From Diogma glabrata (lineage: Eukaryota > Arthropoda > Insecta > Diptera > Cylindrotomidae), in the NCBI GenBank assembly GCA_963693315.1, contig OY856186.1:458106192-458170191 (forward strand): a DNA stretch of 64,000 bases. The letters run 5' to 3'. Shown here piece after piece: positions 13,571 to 24,904 of the stretch. Position 1 is the first letter of the stretch. Each line of letters opens with the position of its first letter. Made by a program: the position numbers and the translations under genes. Below the pieces are notes generated by a model. The model had not been told where the DNA came from. It searched no databases and worked only from the letters and a program-made list of their open reading frames with translations.

Positions 13571-13793
13571 CTATCATATTAGTTGAGTTTTAATTCTTGT
13601 TTAATTCTATATTTATTATAGAACGTAACGAAACAAAAAACGCACTTAGGTTTTAAATGTACATAAAGTATTTTAGGTAGATTTCATATAAAAATCTACC
13701 TATTGCAATGGGCTTCATCTCGGAATTTCGGAAAAATTTTTGTGCCAAACGACTATATATGATAAGCGGAGACGAAAAAACAAAAAAAAAAAA

Positions 13794-14177
<384 letters not shown>

Positions 14178-14198
14178 GATATGAGATATAACGAAAAC

Positions 14199-15150
14199 GA
14201 CCGGCACTCTCACGGTCGCATTTGTTGAGATAGATCAACAAATTTTTTTGTACTTGTGTGTTCTATTAGTATCTTAAACCAGTTCGTGAATCAGCAAAAT
14301 CTGACACGTGGTTAAGAAACTAGAGGCTTTTTTCTGAAAAAAATTGATTTTTTAAAACCGTTATAACGGCCGTTTGGATACTAATATTTCAAAAAATTTA
14401 ACAAGTTTAGAATCTTTGGAATCTTTTTTATCAATTTGTTTTAAAAATAGACCTCTGCAGTAAGAGGTTTCTGAGTGAGCGACTCCAACAAAAAAGTTTG
14501 CAAAAAAAAATTTTTTTTTTAAACAACCGGCACTCTCCGGTCGCATTTATAAAACCAGATTAAAAAACCTTCTCTAAAAATGTGCGTTTTATTAATATCT
14601 TAGACTAGTTCGTGAATCAGTCCAATCCAACACATGGTTAAGAAACTAGAAGCCTTATACTAGAAAATAACTCTGTTTTTTAGATCCGTTATAACGGCCG
14701 TTTGGATTCTAATATTTTTAAAATCTTCATAAATATAAAATCTTTGAAACCTTTTTAATCAGTTTCTTTCAAAAAAAAGACCTCTGTAGTTGGAGGTTTC
14801 TGAGTGAGCGGCTCCAACAAAAAAGCTTGTATAACACAAACTGCGTTTGAATCAACCGGCGCACTCGCGGTTGCATTTGTGGAGCCAGATCAAAAAACCT
14901 TTCTTAAAAATGTGTGTTTATTAATATCTTGGAAAAGTTCGTAAATCAGAAAAATCTGACACATAGTTAAGGAACTATAGACTTTATACTAGAAAAGTTT
15001 TTTTAATCCGTTATAACGGCCGTTTGGATACTAATATTTTTAAAATCTTCATAAATTTAGAATCTGTGGAAACATTTTAATCCGTTTCTTATAAATATAA
15101 ACCTCTGCAGTTAGAGGTTTTTGACTTGTTGGCTTCAACAAGAAAGTTTG
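14199..15150. repeat. Three-copy tandem satellite, ~327-bp unit
   Basis: Units start at 'ccggcactct' (14201), 'ccggcactct' (14527) and 'ccggcgcactc' (14856), so the spacing is 326 and 329 bp. Each holds 'agttcgtgaatcag', 'ccgttataacggccgtttgg', 'gacctctgcagt..agaggt' and 'gcttcaacaaaaaag'-like phrases. Several are self-complementary: CCGTTATAACGG, CCTCT/AGAGG, CCGG/CCGG. The first unit directly abuts the (TA)n tract. Confidence 0.9.
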
Positions 15151-15479
15151 CAACAATCTCCAACTACAATTTCCAAAAACCTTATAACAGTCAATGTCAA
15201 CCTTATAACAGTCAAAAAAATAAAAGATTTGAATAGAAGAAATTAATTTTTTTTTCTTAGAAATAAACTATTTTGATATTTTGCAGTAATTGCACGACAT
15301 ATGATATAGAGTAGGTTTGTGTCATAAATTGTCACACACATGTTCTGTGGTAGATTTGATATTTGTTTGTTGCAAAATTGGATAGATATAATTTTGCTTG
15401 TAGGTAGCTAATTTTCTTTTTAAAATTTGTTCGATATCTGTTTGAAATTAGTTTGTTTTGTTTAAACTAATCTGATACA
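15151..15479. other. AT-rich spacer, no gene seen
   Basis: Contains 'ccttataacagtcaa' twice (15,180-15,215). Nothing else is supported. Confidence 0.4.
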
Positions 15480-16514
15480 TCAGATTCTACTGGCACACAA
15501 AACTGTCTGATCTCGAAATCTACCTATTTCTAGCGGATATACGTGCCGCTTGGACTTTTTTTTAATTTTTATTGCTTTTTTACATTTACTTGAAAACCAT
15601 CGATCAACCTTCGGAACAATCAAACTATTTGGAACAAAGCTACGCATACCCATTATTAAAATGTTTGAAAAATTAGAAGCAACAATGTTTGGATCTTGGC
15701 TGGAAAGACAGTTGCGTTTCCAGGGAAACCATTTAAAAAAATCTCTAAGTCCCTGCCAATTTGCAGCTTTATAATCCCAAACAAGACGAGGACTAGTTTT
15801 AAACTGTTCAGGTACTTGTATATTTAAATGTGTGGAGATCAAATTATGATCAGATCCACCCAAAGGCTCTGATACTTTAAATTGAACCAACGAAGGATCA
15901 TTTATCAAAAACAAATCGAGCAAGTTACTGCTTTGGCCAAGAATGTCAGGAACTCTGGTAGGCTGATCTATCATCTGAGTGAAATTATGATAAAGAGCAA
16001 AAAGTTCAGCTTCTTTACCTAATTCATCAGTTTTAGAGCTATGGGTAAGCCATTCTTTATTATGAACATTGAAATCACCAAGAACTATAATTTTAGCGTT
16101 AGGATATACAGTCAACCTCTCTATCTTTTCAGAAAGGTCATGAAATAAATTTATGTTCTCCGGTGAGTTGGGCGAGCGATACAATCCAAAGACAAACAGA
16201 GTTTGATTAGAGCAGGTAATCTTAAGGGAAACCATATTATGAAATTTTGAATTCAATTCAAAATTATTTATTCTCACATAAGGTACAGAATTTCTAATAA
16301 ACGCACAAACACCATGCTTCAGGTAGAATGAAGATTCAAGCTCATAGTTAGGACAAACATATTTAGTTTTGTCTAACGATACAGCTCTCGCGCTGATAAT
16401 CGTTTCCGTTAAAAAAAGAATATCAGGCTTAAGATTCTCAAGATAGAGCTGCACTGCATTTAGATTGACGTTCAATCCTCTTATATTAGCAAAATTGATA
16501 GACAAGTTTGCCAT
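15480..16514 (-). pseudogene. LINE apurinic endonuclease domain, truncated
   Basis: A 344-residue ORF beginning MANLSINFANIRGL. It shows the APE-type endonuclease of non-LTR retrotransposons: LFLTET (catalytic Glu, about residue 37), GVCAFIRNSV, LYRSPN, GDFNVHN (about residue 147) and GGSDHNLI (about residue 222). The order and the pieces FLTET, GVCAFI and GDFNVHNK match the endonuclease of the LINE at 40267-43290, but the two differ widely, so this is another family of the same broad group. The reading frame degrades after about residue 300 and no reverse transcriptase follows, so the copy is truncated. The enzyme would nick target DNA for target-primed reverse transcription. Confidence 0.85.
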
Positions 16515-16620
16515 TTTAAATTATAGTTAAATCTCAAAATAAATCTGAAAAACAATCCTCAAAACAAATTCCAACAAACAACCAAATAAAAGATCAAAAT
16601 TGATATCTAAATTGACAACT

Positions 16621-17695
16621 TTAACAGCTGGATAACTTGATACTAAGTCTAAGTTTAACTGTCAAAATCGTCAATCCAAACAAAGGATAATTAGTTAATG
16701 GTGGTTCGATTCCGCGTGATTTGCAATCTGCTGGGTTATCTTCCGACGATACGTGATACCATTGATCTGGGTTGGTGGTGCTCTGTATTTCTGATGCACG
16801 GTTGGCAACGAATGGTTTCCATTTATTTGGATCTCCCTTAATCCATGCCAAGGTTATAGTAGAGTCCGTCCACGCGTATATTTTGGTTTGGGCGTGTAAG
16901 GCTGTTTTGATGGTTTTTATTAGTTTTGTTAACAAAACTGCGGCACAGAGTTCCAAACAGGGTAGGCTTATATTTTGTGCTGATTGGCGCTACCTTTGTT
17001 TTGGCACCAATTAATGTGATTTTTGGTTCATTATTGCTGTAGATTTTTGTATATACAGCTGCTGCATAGGCTTTTTCTGAGGCATCGCAAAAGCCGTATA
17101 ATTCTATTATTCTAATTTTCGCTGTGGTAGATAATATTGTTCTTTTTGTGACTCTTGTGTGGTCTATGTCATTTGGCAAGTTAATTTTAAATTGGAAATT
17201 ATCGGTGTGTGGGTGCCAATATAATCCCAGTGTTTTTGGAGTTTCATTTGCATCTATTTCTAGTGATACCTTTTCTTGTAATTTGGGTGGTATTTGTTGT
17301 AGTGAGAGTGGGTTATTAGACATCCATTTTCTGATGTTGAATCCACCCCTTTCTAATAACTGTCTAATGTCGTTTATTGTGTTTAGTGTGTCGGTAAGGC
17401 TGTAGTTGCCGCTAAGGAGGTCGTCCATATATAAATCGCGTTTTATTATTTTGGAGGCTTGTGGATAATTGCTAGCTTCGTCATCTGCCAGCTGATGTAG
17501 TACTCGAACTGCTAAATAAGACGCTGTAGTCGTTCCGTAAGTTACAGTTTTTAATTTGAATTCTCTGACTGGTAAGTTCGATTTGCTTCTTCAGAGAATT
17601 CTGTGAAAGTTTTGGTGCTCTGGGTTGAGCATGATCTGTCTAAACATTTTTTCGATATCTGACTTATAGACATATGGATATTTTCTCCATCTTTC
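16621..17695 (-). pseudogene. BEL/Pao reverse transcriptase (C part) and RNase H
   Basis: The minus-strand translation shows VYKSDIEKMFRQI, then TVTYGTTTASYLAVRVLHQL, then the catalytic YMDDLLSG (near 17,428), KTLGLYW, LYGFCDASEKAYAAAVY and, in another frame, LELCAAVLL, YAWTDSTITLAWI and NPADCKSRG. These are characteristic BEL/Pao RT and RNase H blocks. A TGA at 17591-17593 stands where the family usually has Trp in an IL-W-R context. A one-base frameshift near 16,960-16,985 separates the DASEKAY block from the ELCAAVLL block. The C-terminal part beyond PLTNYPLFG is unrelated. The fragment is not functional. Confidence 0.85.
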
Positions 17696-17958
17696 TCCAT
17701 CTTGTCTTCAAAATCAAACACGGCCTTTTGCCAGAGTACTTGAAGAGAAAGTTGGTCTACTCATCTGATGTTCACAATTACCAACTGAGGAATAAAAATG
17801 ATTTTCGATTAAATTTATTTTCAAATGAAAAATCCAAAAACATGCTGATGTACAACGGGCTGAAATTATTTAATGAACTACCACCCGAATTGAAGAAACT
17901 GTCAAACTTTAACATTTTTAAAGTTAATCTGTTAACTTATGTTAAAGAAAACTTTTGA
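17674..17958 (+). pseudogene. C-terminal tail of a non-LTR (LINE) protein
   Basis: About 90 residues: LVFKIKHGLLPEYL, YQLRNKNDF, MLMYNGLKLFNELPPELKKL, FKVNLLTYVKE. The blocks hGLlPeyL, yqlRn..df and yNeLPpelk..s.f..FK are typical of the tail after the RT domain in many insect LINEs. A short 3' UTR follows, ending in 'aaattattattatattatta' and a TA run, the tail expected of a LINE 3' end. It sits inside the BEL/Pao reverse transcriptase in the opposite orientation. It does not match the LINE at 40267-43290, so it is a separate family. Confidence 0.7.
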
Positions 17959-18035
17959 AATGTAATCTAGTGATTTAACTTATGTATTTTCTTAAATGGT
18001 TACTAAACTAAATAAACAAAATTATTATTATATTA

Positions 18036-18479
18036 TTATATATATATAAGGTCATCCTGGAGTTTTGGACCGTTTAACATTATATCATTGAGTGAGAGTC
18101 CTGATGTTGTTTTTGCTGAGGCGTCAAATACAACTCGGAGCTTTGTTGTTGTGCTGTCTTCCTTGAACACTGCATGATGCGGTAGGTAATAAATTTGTTC
18201 TTCTGGAGTTTGTAGGTCTTTTGATGAAAGTGGTTCCATGTGATCCAGTAGTAAGTATTCGAACATGAATTTTTCATATTCTTTTTTTTAATTCTGGATT
18301 GACGTTTAGTTTTTCCTCTACTTGGAAAAATCTGGCGAGGGCTTGTTTGCGTGATTCGTCTAAATTTCCAGTGTTTCATGTTTTTAGTGGTAAACTGACT
18401 TCATATTTACCATTTGGTTGCCTTGTGCATGTGCCTTTAAATGATTCTTCGCATTTTGTTTCTTCGGGTGTGGTTTGTC
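18036..18479 (-). pseudogene. BEL/Pao reverse transcriptase (N part)
   Basis: The minus strand encodes CEESFKGTCTRQPNGKYEV, then after a frameshift [48 protein letters not shown] and GPKLQDDL. [10 protein letters not shown], [11 protein letters not shown] and SLND..l.GP.LQ.DL are diagnostic BEL/Pao RT blocks. The reading frame breaks around 18,270-18,380. It stops at the LINE-derived TA tail (about 18,050) and, at the other end, at the target duplication of the hAT-like element. Confidence 0.85.
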
Positions 18480-19405
18480 TAGAGATGTTAAAATACCGTA
18501 TTTTATTTTTTTTGTATAATACAGCGTATTATACATTGTATTATACAAAATAAAATACCATATATTCTGTACAAAATTGTAATAGCCGAGATAGGATGTG
18601 AATGGTATAACAACAAAAAATGACTTCCATCATCATTTTGAATTGCATCTAATTCATATTTTCTAAATATCTGAATTTGGATATCTTATCGTTATTTTTA
18701 TCTATATATATATTCCTTAAATAAATGCTAAGAAGACCTATATATTCATCTGACTCTAATTCATGTGGATGGTCTGATCAAAACTATCTTGATGCTTAGT
18801 TTCAATTTATTTCACCTTCATTACCTACCTGCTGCTGTATTGAGATTGGATCCCTACCATTTCCCATGAATAAACTGTCAGAGATCTTAATCATGTTTAA
18901 CATAAACGAGATAACTACTTTTGGTATTATTTTCTACACGTTCTACATTTTATCTGGGACTACTCAAAGTTATTAAATTGAGTGACAAATCCATGTTTCA
19001 AAATTTTGATGTGCTCCATTAAAAAATTCACTGTAACGGTTGTTTCTCAGCAACTATAATCGATTGTTGATGTTTGTGTTCTGTTGATATTAGAACAATC
19101 TTAGTACAAATGAATTTAAAAATTACTTAGAAACGCACAGTAGCAAGGCGTACAAAAAATTCATTTCCTCGGCGTCATTTATATCTTATAGATGTAATCG
19201 TAGACATATTTTCACAGCTATAAATTCTTTTAATAATCCACGCACCAATTTTAGTCAAATGGCTACTTGCTACTTCGCGCGCCATCAGAATAAAAAATAA
19301 TTTTTTTAGTAAAATACCACGTATTTTACAACGTTTTGGACAATACGGTATTTTACGTATAATACCGCGTATTATACAATTGTATTAAACACTTTTACAT
19401 CACTA
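18480..19405. mobile_element. Non-autonomous hAT-like element (926 bp) with 8-bp target duplication
   Basis: Left end TAGAGATGTTAAAATAC and right end (complement) TAGTGATGTAAAAGTG form imperfect terminal inverted repeats of the TAGNG type used by hAT elements. The flanks are ggtttgtc (18472-18479) and gatttgtc (19406-19413), an 8-bp duplication with one mismatch. Removing the element and one duplication leaves the BEL/Pao frame open across the junction, which independently confirms the boundaries. Subterminal copies of 'aataccg' and 'gcgtattatacaattgta'-like sequences lie near both ends. No transposase ORF was found inside. Confidence 0.85.
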
Positions 19406-20083
19406 GATTTGTCTGTCTGGATGCAATTCTTCGACTTCCCAAAATTTTCTAAGTTGGGAGTCTATATGGTTTCGTACGATTAAAGTTGTTATTTTGGACG
19501 TATTATGGGTTGTTTTTGTAGCTCCTGTAACTATCCATCCAAATGCTGTGTTTTGTGCTATAGATCTGTCATCTGACCATTTTTTGATACCATTTAACAT
19601 TATTGGACCATAGCTGTCTGCTCCAATTAAAAGGTCAATGGCTGCTGGTGTTCCATAGTTTGGATCTGCTAACATCATGTTGTGTTCGCCTTCATTTGAT
19701 ATGACTTCATGGTATTCATGTGGCATTGTTTTTGTTATGGCTGGTAGAATGCTAGCTCGGCAATGTAATCGAAAATTAGACGAGAATCGAGGTCTAATTT
19801 CTAGCTCTACGTAGTATTTCGAGTGACCGGCCTTGGTTTCACATACACCTGCTATTTCAGCGTGTCCCTTGTGTTTCGTTAATCTTAGAAATTGGGCAGC
19901 ATTTTCGGTTATAAATGAGGATGTTGAACAAGGATCGATTAAAGCTCGTAGTAATTCTGGTTGTCCGTTCCAACTTTTAATTTTTACTAAGGCTGTTACT
20001 AGCAAAACCTCCCCTTCGTTGTTTGACATGTATGTCGTAAAGGTTCTGTTCGTTTTGGGTGACGTTTCTGATTGCTTTGTCAT
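19406..20083 (-). pseudogene. BEL/Pao aspartic protease region
   Basis: About 220 residues after MTKQSETSPKTNRTF. The protease begins near VLLVTALVKI, with the catalytic Asp in LLRALIDPCSTSSFITENA, and continues to AIDLLIGADSYGPI and NTAFGWIVTG, the typical BEL/Pao order (aL.D..S..SFI, dlLIGaD, T.FGWI..G). The residues after the catalytic Asp are Pro-Cys instead of the usual Ser/Pro-Gly, which may damage the active site. Translation runs into the hAT-like element, whose first codons provide the stop. Confidence 0.85.
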
Positions 20084-20460
20084 TGGTGAATGCAGTAAGG
20101 TATGGAGGTTTTGGTTACAGATTCTCCAGGATCTTCTTGTTCTACATGTTTCGTTGATTGAGGATTGACATATTTTAAGTTCTGTTATTCTGGCTAGTCT
20201 GGCTGGTGCTAGCAGTCTAAAAAACTCGTCGCAGTTATATATGATGTGTGGTTTGTTGCAGTGATAGCAACTTATATTTTGCTGATTTCAAGCTTGGTTT
20301 CTAGAATAGTTTGTTGGTTCGTTTGTTACTTGCCTTGCAACTTGAGTTGTTGCATGCTTTATTGCTTGGTTTGTTGCATGATTTGTAACTTGAGTTGTTG
20401 CATGCTTTATTTGTGAATTTGGCGCATGATTTGTTACGTAAGACCTGAACGACAGTTTAT
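20084..20460 (-). pseudogene. BEL/Pao gag C-terminus with zinc knuckle and repeats
   Basis: Upstream of the protease, in the same frame, the minus strand encodes CYHCNKPHIIYNCDEFFRLL (near 20,260), a CCHC-type zinc knuckle, followed by a Cys-containing stretch and NLHTLLHSP, as in BEL/Pao gag. One residue is missing in the C-x4-H spacing. Further upstream (20,290-20,440) a short repeat gives HATTQV / HATKQ / NHATKQ-like peptides. Confidence 0.7.
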
Positions 20461-20700
20461 GTCAGTGTGCTTTTACAGTTCTATGAAGACGCGTGTTCTT
20501 GTGTAGTCGTTTTTTTATTAATAGTGTGTACTGATAATATTTTTCTGGTGAGTAAATTTTACTTTTTGACTTTAAAATCATCGTGTTTTGAAATAAGTGA
20601 TATAGAATCAGTGAATACCATTTATAATTTATAAGCATAAATAAGTTAATTAAAAACAAGTGTTTTTGAATCAAAAATCATTTATTTCACCAACACGTGC
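20461..20700. other. AT-rich stretch between BEL/Pao remnant and Tigger-like element
   Basis: No supported ORF. It may be the missing 5' part of the BEL/Pao element or older flanking DNA. Confidence 0.4.
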
Positions 20701-20818
20701 TGAGGGCAATATGGACTACCAATGTATAGCCTATTATGGACTAGTGGTCCATATTACCCCCGGTTACCATTACACTCAGCATTAGTTTAAGTTTGTTTAT
20801 ATACGTTTTGCATAGGCT

Positions 20819-22746
20819 ATGGCTTCTGGCGAACGCAAAAAGTGGAACCCAGACAATATGAAAAAAGCCATAGAAATGGTTCGATCTAAGGCTTGCGGCT
20901 ACTTAAAAGCATCCAAAGCCCATAATGTTCCAAAATCCACCTTAATAATGTTAGCACAACAGCAAAACGTTGAAATTGATACGCTTGTAAGCACTAAATT
21001 GGGGCGACGATCAGTTTATCCAGAAATTTTTGAGAAGATGTTGGTTGATTACGTTCTGCTGATGGAATCAAAATTATTTGGTCTAACAAGATTAGATCTG
21101 AAGAGCTTGGCCTATCAACTGGCAGAAAAAAACAACATTCGTCATCCATTTTCAAAGGAAAATGAAGCCGCGGGCAAAGATTGGTTGTGTTTGTTTCTAA
21201 AACAGCATATCCAAACTTAGCATTTCGCTCACCAACAGGAACTTCATTGGCAAGAGCACGTGGATTTACAAAAGCAAATGTTCGCACATTTTTTAACCTT
21301 CTAGAAAAAGAAATGGATGAAGTCAAATACTCTGCAAACAACATTTTCAATGTTGATGAAACTGGCATCAGCGTCGTGCCTTCTAAACTTCCACAGGTAT
21401 TATCTCTGAAAGGTAAACGCCAGATTGGTGCTCTTACTTCTGCGGAGTGGGGTTCTACAATCACATCCATAGTTAGCATGAGTGCTGGTGGGACATTTGT
21501 TCCACCTTTGTTTATATTTCCTCGCAAAAAACGCAACCACTTGTTGATAAAAGGAGCACCACCAGGACCTATTTATGAATGCCACCCTTCCGGCTGGGTT
21601 CAAACCCCCATTTTCACAATATGGTTCCAACACTTCATAAAACATGTTAAGCCATCCGCGGAGTCACCAATACTGCTCATTTTAGATGGCCATTCAAGTC
21701 ATACAAGGAATATTCAGCTCATTGATTTGGCTAGAGAAAATCACGTTTGTATTTTATCCATCCCACCGCACTCGAGCCATAAAATCCAACCTTTGGATAA
21801 AACTTTTATGGGCCCTTTAAAGAAACATCTATCCGAAGAAATCCGGTTGTGGATGAGAGCAAACGACAGAGGTTTAACTCACTTCGATATTACAGAATTA
21901 TATGGCAAGGCCTATTTGCGAGTTCAGACTGGTGAAGTTGCCGAAAATGGCTTTCGTACTACCGGTATATTTCCCCTTAATCAAAATATATTTCGAGATG
22001 ATGACTTCTTAGCCGCAGATGACCCATCGCTTGTTCAACCTCAAAACGCAGAACCAATTTCCGAAGCACCAGAAATGTTAACGGAGCACGAAAATATTTC
22101 TGCTGAGCTTACAGCCCCATCAAAAATAATTTCACCAATTGATATATCTCCAATTCCGATAAAAAAGAAGAAAATTTCCAACCGAGGTAGACCAGCAGAA
22201 AAGTCAACACTAATAACATCGTCACCTTACAAGGATTCTTTAAAAACGTCATTGCAAAAATCTTCAGAATAAAACTCTGATAAGCCCAGCACTTCAAAGG
22301 AAAGCGTCAAAAAGTTAAATTTTGGAAAGGAAAACTCCAATAAGCCCAGCACTTCAAAGGAAAGAGTCAAAAAGTTGAATTCTAGAGAGCAAAAATCTGC
22401 ACGTAAGACCATTAAGGAACAAGCAGCGAACTGTTTTAAATATCTTATTTTTTCTCTTATTTGTTTCATTGCAGAAAAAAGAAAGAAGGCTCAAAAACAA
22501 ATTTATTCATCATCTTCTTCAGATGGGGATGCTGTTTGCATTTTCCATGACGAGTCTGATGGTGATGATTTGGAATTCGTAAGCCCCAAAGGAAAAGAAG
22601 ATGCAGCGTACATATACTGTAATACCCTCTATTCAGATGATCGCCGTGGCGAGGTTTGGATTCAATGTGTCATCTGCAAGCTTTGGAGTCATGAAGAATG
22701 CGCCGGATGTGAAAAGCAAGTTTTTATATGTGATTTCTGTTCCTAA
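20819..22746 (+). pseudogene. Tigger-like transposase with C-terminal PHD-like finger
   Basis: ATG at 20819 starts MASGERKKWNPDNMKKAIEM, a helix-turn-helix of the psq type, followed by a CENP-B-like half (GRRSVYP, FGLTRLDLKSLAYQLAEKN). A one-base frameshift near 21,205 shifts reading into [11 protein letters not shown]. The DDE_1 catalytic core has [15 protein letters not shown] and [13 protein letters not shown], so all three acidic residues are present. A TAA at 22270-22272 interrupts the next part. Comparison with its own 60-bp repeat (22271-22330 versus 22331-22390), where the matching codon is GAA, shows it is a nonsense change. The same frame continues to a C-terminal YCNTLY, WIQCVICKLWSHEEC, CDFC finger. 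The gene is dead as read. Confidence 0.85.
22403..22474 (+). other. Candidate 72-nt intron in the Tigger-like gene
   Basis: Starts GTAAGACC and ends in a T-rich tract plus TTGCAG. Its length is a multiple of three, so the frame is open whether or not it is removed. If retained it would add a hydrophobic stretch (FKYLIFSLICFIA) before the basic region leading to the PHD-like finger. Confidence 0.45.
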
Positions 22747-23426
22747 TGAATAAGTGGGGTAATATGGAATACCTGGTCCCATATTACACGACACTTTTTT
22801 TTTTCTCTTTATTTTGAATATTTTTCGTTTTTATTTATATTTTTTTTTTGCTGATGACTTATTTATCTTAAAGTAAGTGCAAATAATAATGAATTGTTTT
22901 GTTTATTGAATTAAATAAAATGAAGTATTTTGTTTCATGTATTTTGAGTTTTATTTCATAAAGAAAGATTGGTGGTCCATATTTACCCCCCTTACTCTAT
23001 TTTGTAATGAAGCGCTTTCTTATTGGTGAACCAATGATAAGGACATAGCAGGAAGCGTACCTAGCGAGATTGATTTTCAAGCCCCAAACTAGCTTCAGCC
23101 CATGGAACGATAAAATAAACCTGCTACTTCAGCACAAATACAGAAATGTACGCTATTCACGAGAATTTGCAGAAATGGACAGAAATACAAGTGGAAAAAC
23201 GGAGACTCTGGCGACCCCTGTTGCGAAAGACCCACGATCAACACGTCCAACCCCCACGTTCACTCACATACGCCCACACACACACACACACATTCACACC
23301 CCTTTATCCATTAGATCTAAGTAATACAATAAAATTCACTCACCCCATGATTAAACCTCGTCCTCCTATCCTGTTTAGATCAGCCCTCCATCAACACGGT
23401 GCTCACGTTAGGAATCTCTCGAAAAT

Positions 23427-24020
23427 ACTTTGTATAATTTTGTTGAATCAAAAATGTTGTAATTGATGTAAAATGTTGTTGAATCAAAAATGATGTAATT
23501 GATGTAAAATTTTGTTGAATCAAAAATGATGTAATTGATGGATCAGAAAATGTGGTAATTGATGTAAAATATTGTTGAATCAAAAATGGTAAGTAGAAAC
23601 GTTATATAACTTCGTAAAATTTTGTTGGATCAAATATGATGTAATTGATGCAAAATATCGTTGAATCAAAAATAATGATTGGTAGAAACGTTATGTAAAT
23701 TCGTAAAATTTTGTTGATATGAAAAAATATTGTAATGGATGTAAAATTTTGTTGAATCAAAAATTAGGTAATTGATGTAAAATGTTGTTGAATCAAAAAA
23801 AATGTTGTAATTGATGCAAAATGTCGTTGAATCAAAAATGATAGGTAGAAACGTTATACAACTTTGTAAAATTTTGTTGAATCAAAAATGATGTAATTGA
23901 TGTAATATATTGTTGAATCAAAAATGTTAAGTAGAAACGTTATACAAATTGGTAAAAGTTTGTTGCATCAAAATTGTTGTAATTGATGTAAAATATTGTT
24001 GAATCAAAAATGATAGGTAG
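23427..24020. repeat. ~35-bp tandem repeats in the 3' LTR
   Basis: About fifteen imperfect copies of 'ttgttgaatcaaaaatgatg' followed by 'taattgatgtaaaat'. They are interspersed with a second phrase, 'ggtagaaacgttata', roughly every four units. The identical array is at 35,177-35,770 in the other LTR. Confidence 0.9.
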
Positions 24021-24904
24021 AAACGAAATCAAACAGGCACTCAGCAGCGTTGAATAATTTATAATTGTAAAATAACACGTTACATAGAAACGTTAATTAT
24101 ACTGGCAATCGGCAACGTTGATTAATTTATAAATGTAACATAAAACGTAAAATAGAAACGTGAGATAAACATGCAGTCAGCAGCGTTGGATGAATCTGTA
24201 CCAATTTGTATGAATGTAATATTATTGGCGGAATCAACCTGCAATCATAGTTGAGCACGTTGAAACAGTTGAGAATACGATGCAACAATCGTATATCAGT
24301 ATTTTGTATAAGTTGTCAATTATGATCAAAATTTAAATTGTATATACCAAAAAAAACAATACGTTGTACAAGATGATAATTATGATTATATATGATGCGC
24401 TGCAAGAACTTGGCGAGAGCTGAACAATTGATAGACAGGCGAGGCAAACACTGTCACAAACATTATCGAATTATCGCAGAAAAGTTGCGTTGAAACACCC
24501 CCGGCAACTACAGCCAAAATCGGTAGAAATATGGTATGAACGTGACGTTGCTTTATCCAAGTGATTCCGGAGAGATGTTGCAAGAATGTGGAAATAATTG
24601 TTGCGCCGCAATATCTGAGGCAATAGCTGTTTATGATGCTTAGTGACACGAAGTTTTCACAAGAATCAGTAGAATATTTAAATATAATTCATGGTTTTTT
24701 TATTCTCTTTCATTTTTTATATAATGTTTAGCAAGCAGAATTTTCACAATAATCAATAGAATGTTTAAATATAATTTAAGGTTTCCGTTGTTTTTTTATT
24801 ATAACGTTTAGCAACTAACAGTTTTCACAATCTTAATTCGGCTATTTAAATATAGTTTATATTTAGAAATCAAGATACACGCGGATTGGTTGTACAGCTA
24901 ATAG

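Larger units (their letters stand above)
16660..20460 (-). mobile_element. Decayed BEL/Pao LTR retrotransposon with nested insertions
   Basis: Reading the minus strand from right to left gives the gag C-terminus with a zinc knuckle (20,460-20,084), protease (20,083-19,406), the start of reverse transcriptase (18,479-18,050), the rest of RT with YMDD (17,695-17,300) and RNase H (17,130-16,690). That is the BEL/Pao order. It is interrupted by a hAT-like element (18480-19405) and a LINE 3' end (about 17696-18050). A stop replaces an expected Trp codon, and there is a frameshift in RNase H. No integrase or LTRs were found; the left end is cut near 16,660. Confidence 0.85.
20701..22993 (+). mobile_element. 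Tigger/pogo-like DNA transposon (inactive)
   Basis: It contains one pogo-superfamily transposase ORF with breaks. The ends carry imperfect inverted repeats: 'ggcaatatggactaccaat' on the left and the complement of 'attggtggtccatatttacc' on the right. The same core (ggtaatatgga / tccatattacc) recurs just inside both ends (about 20,748, 22,757 and 22,778), which suggests clustered transposase-binding sites. A TA target duplication is not obvious. The right end lies about 9 bp from the start of the Gypsy LTR. Confidence 0.75.

Noticed and set aside
22403..22474. Hydrophobic FKYLIFSLICFIA stretch as a membrane segment of the Tigger-like protein
   Set aside because: It coincides exactly with a GT...AG interval with a T-rich acceptor, so a retained intron is the simpler explanation.
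23276..23300. Short regular repeats as a CRISPR array
   Set aside because: These are (CA)n or directly adjoining tandem repeats without unique spacers, in a eukaryotic genome.
24386..24649. 87-codon minus-strand frame, identical in both LTRs (also 36136-36399)
   Set aside because: The two LTRs are nearly identical everywhere, so identity is not evidence of selection. There is no recognisable domain.
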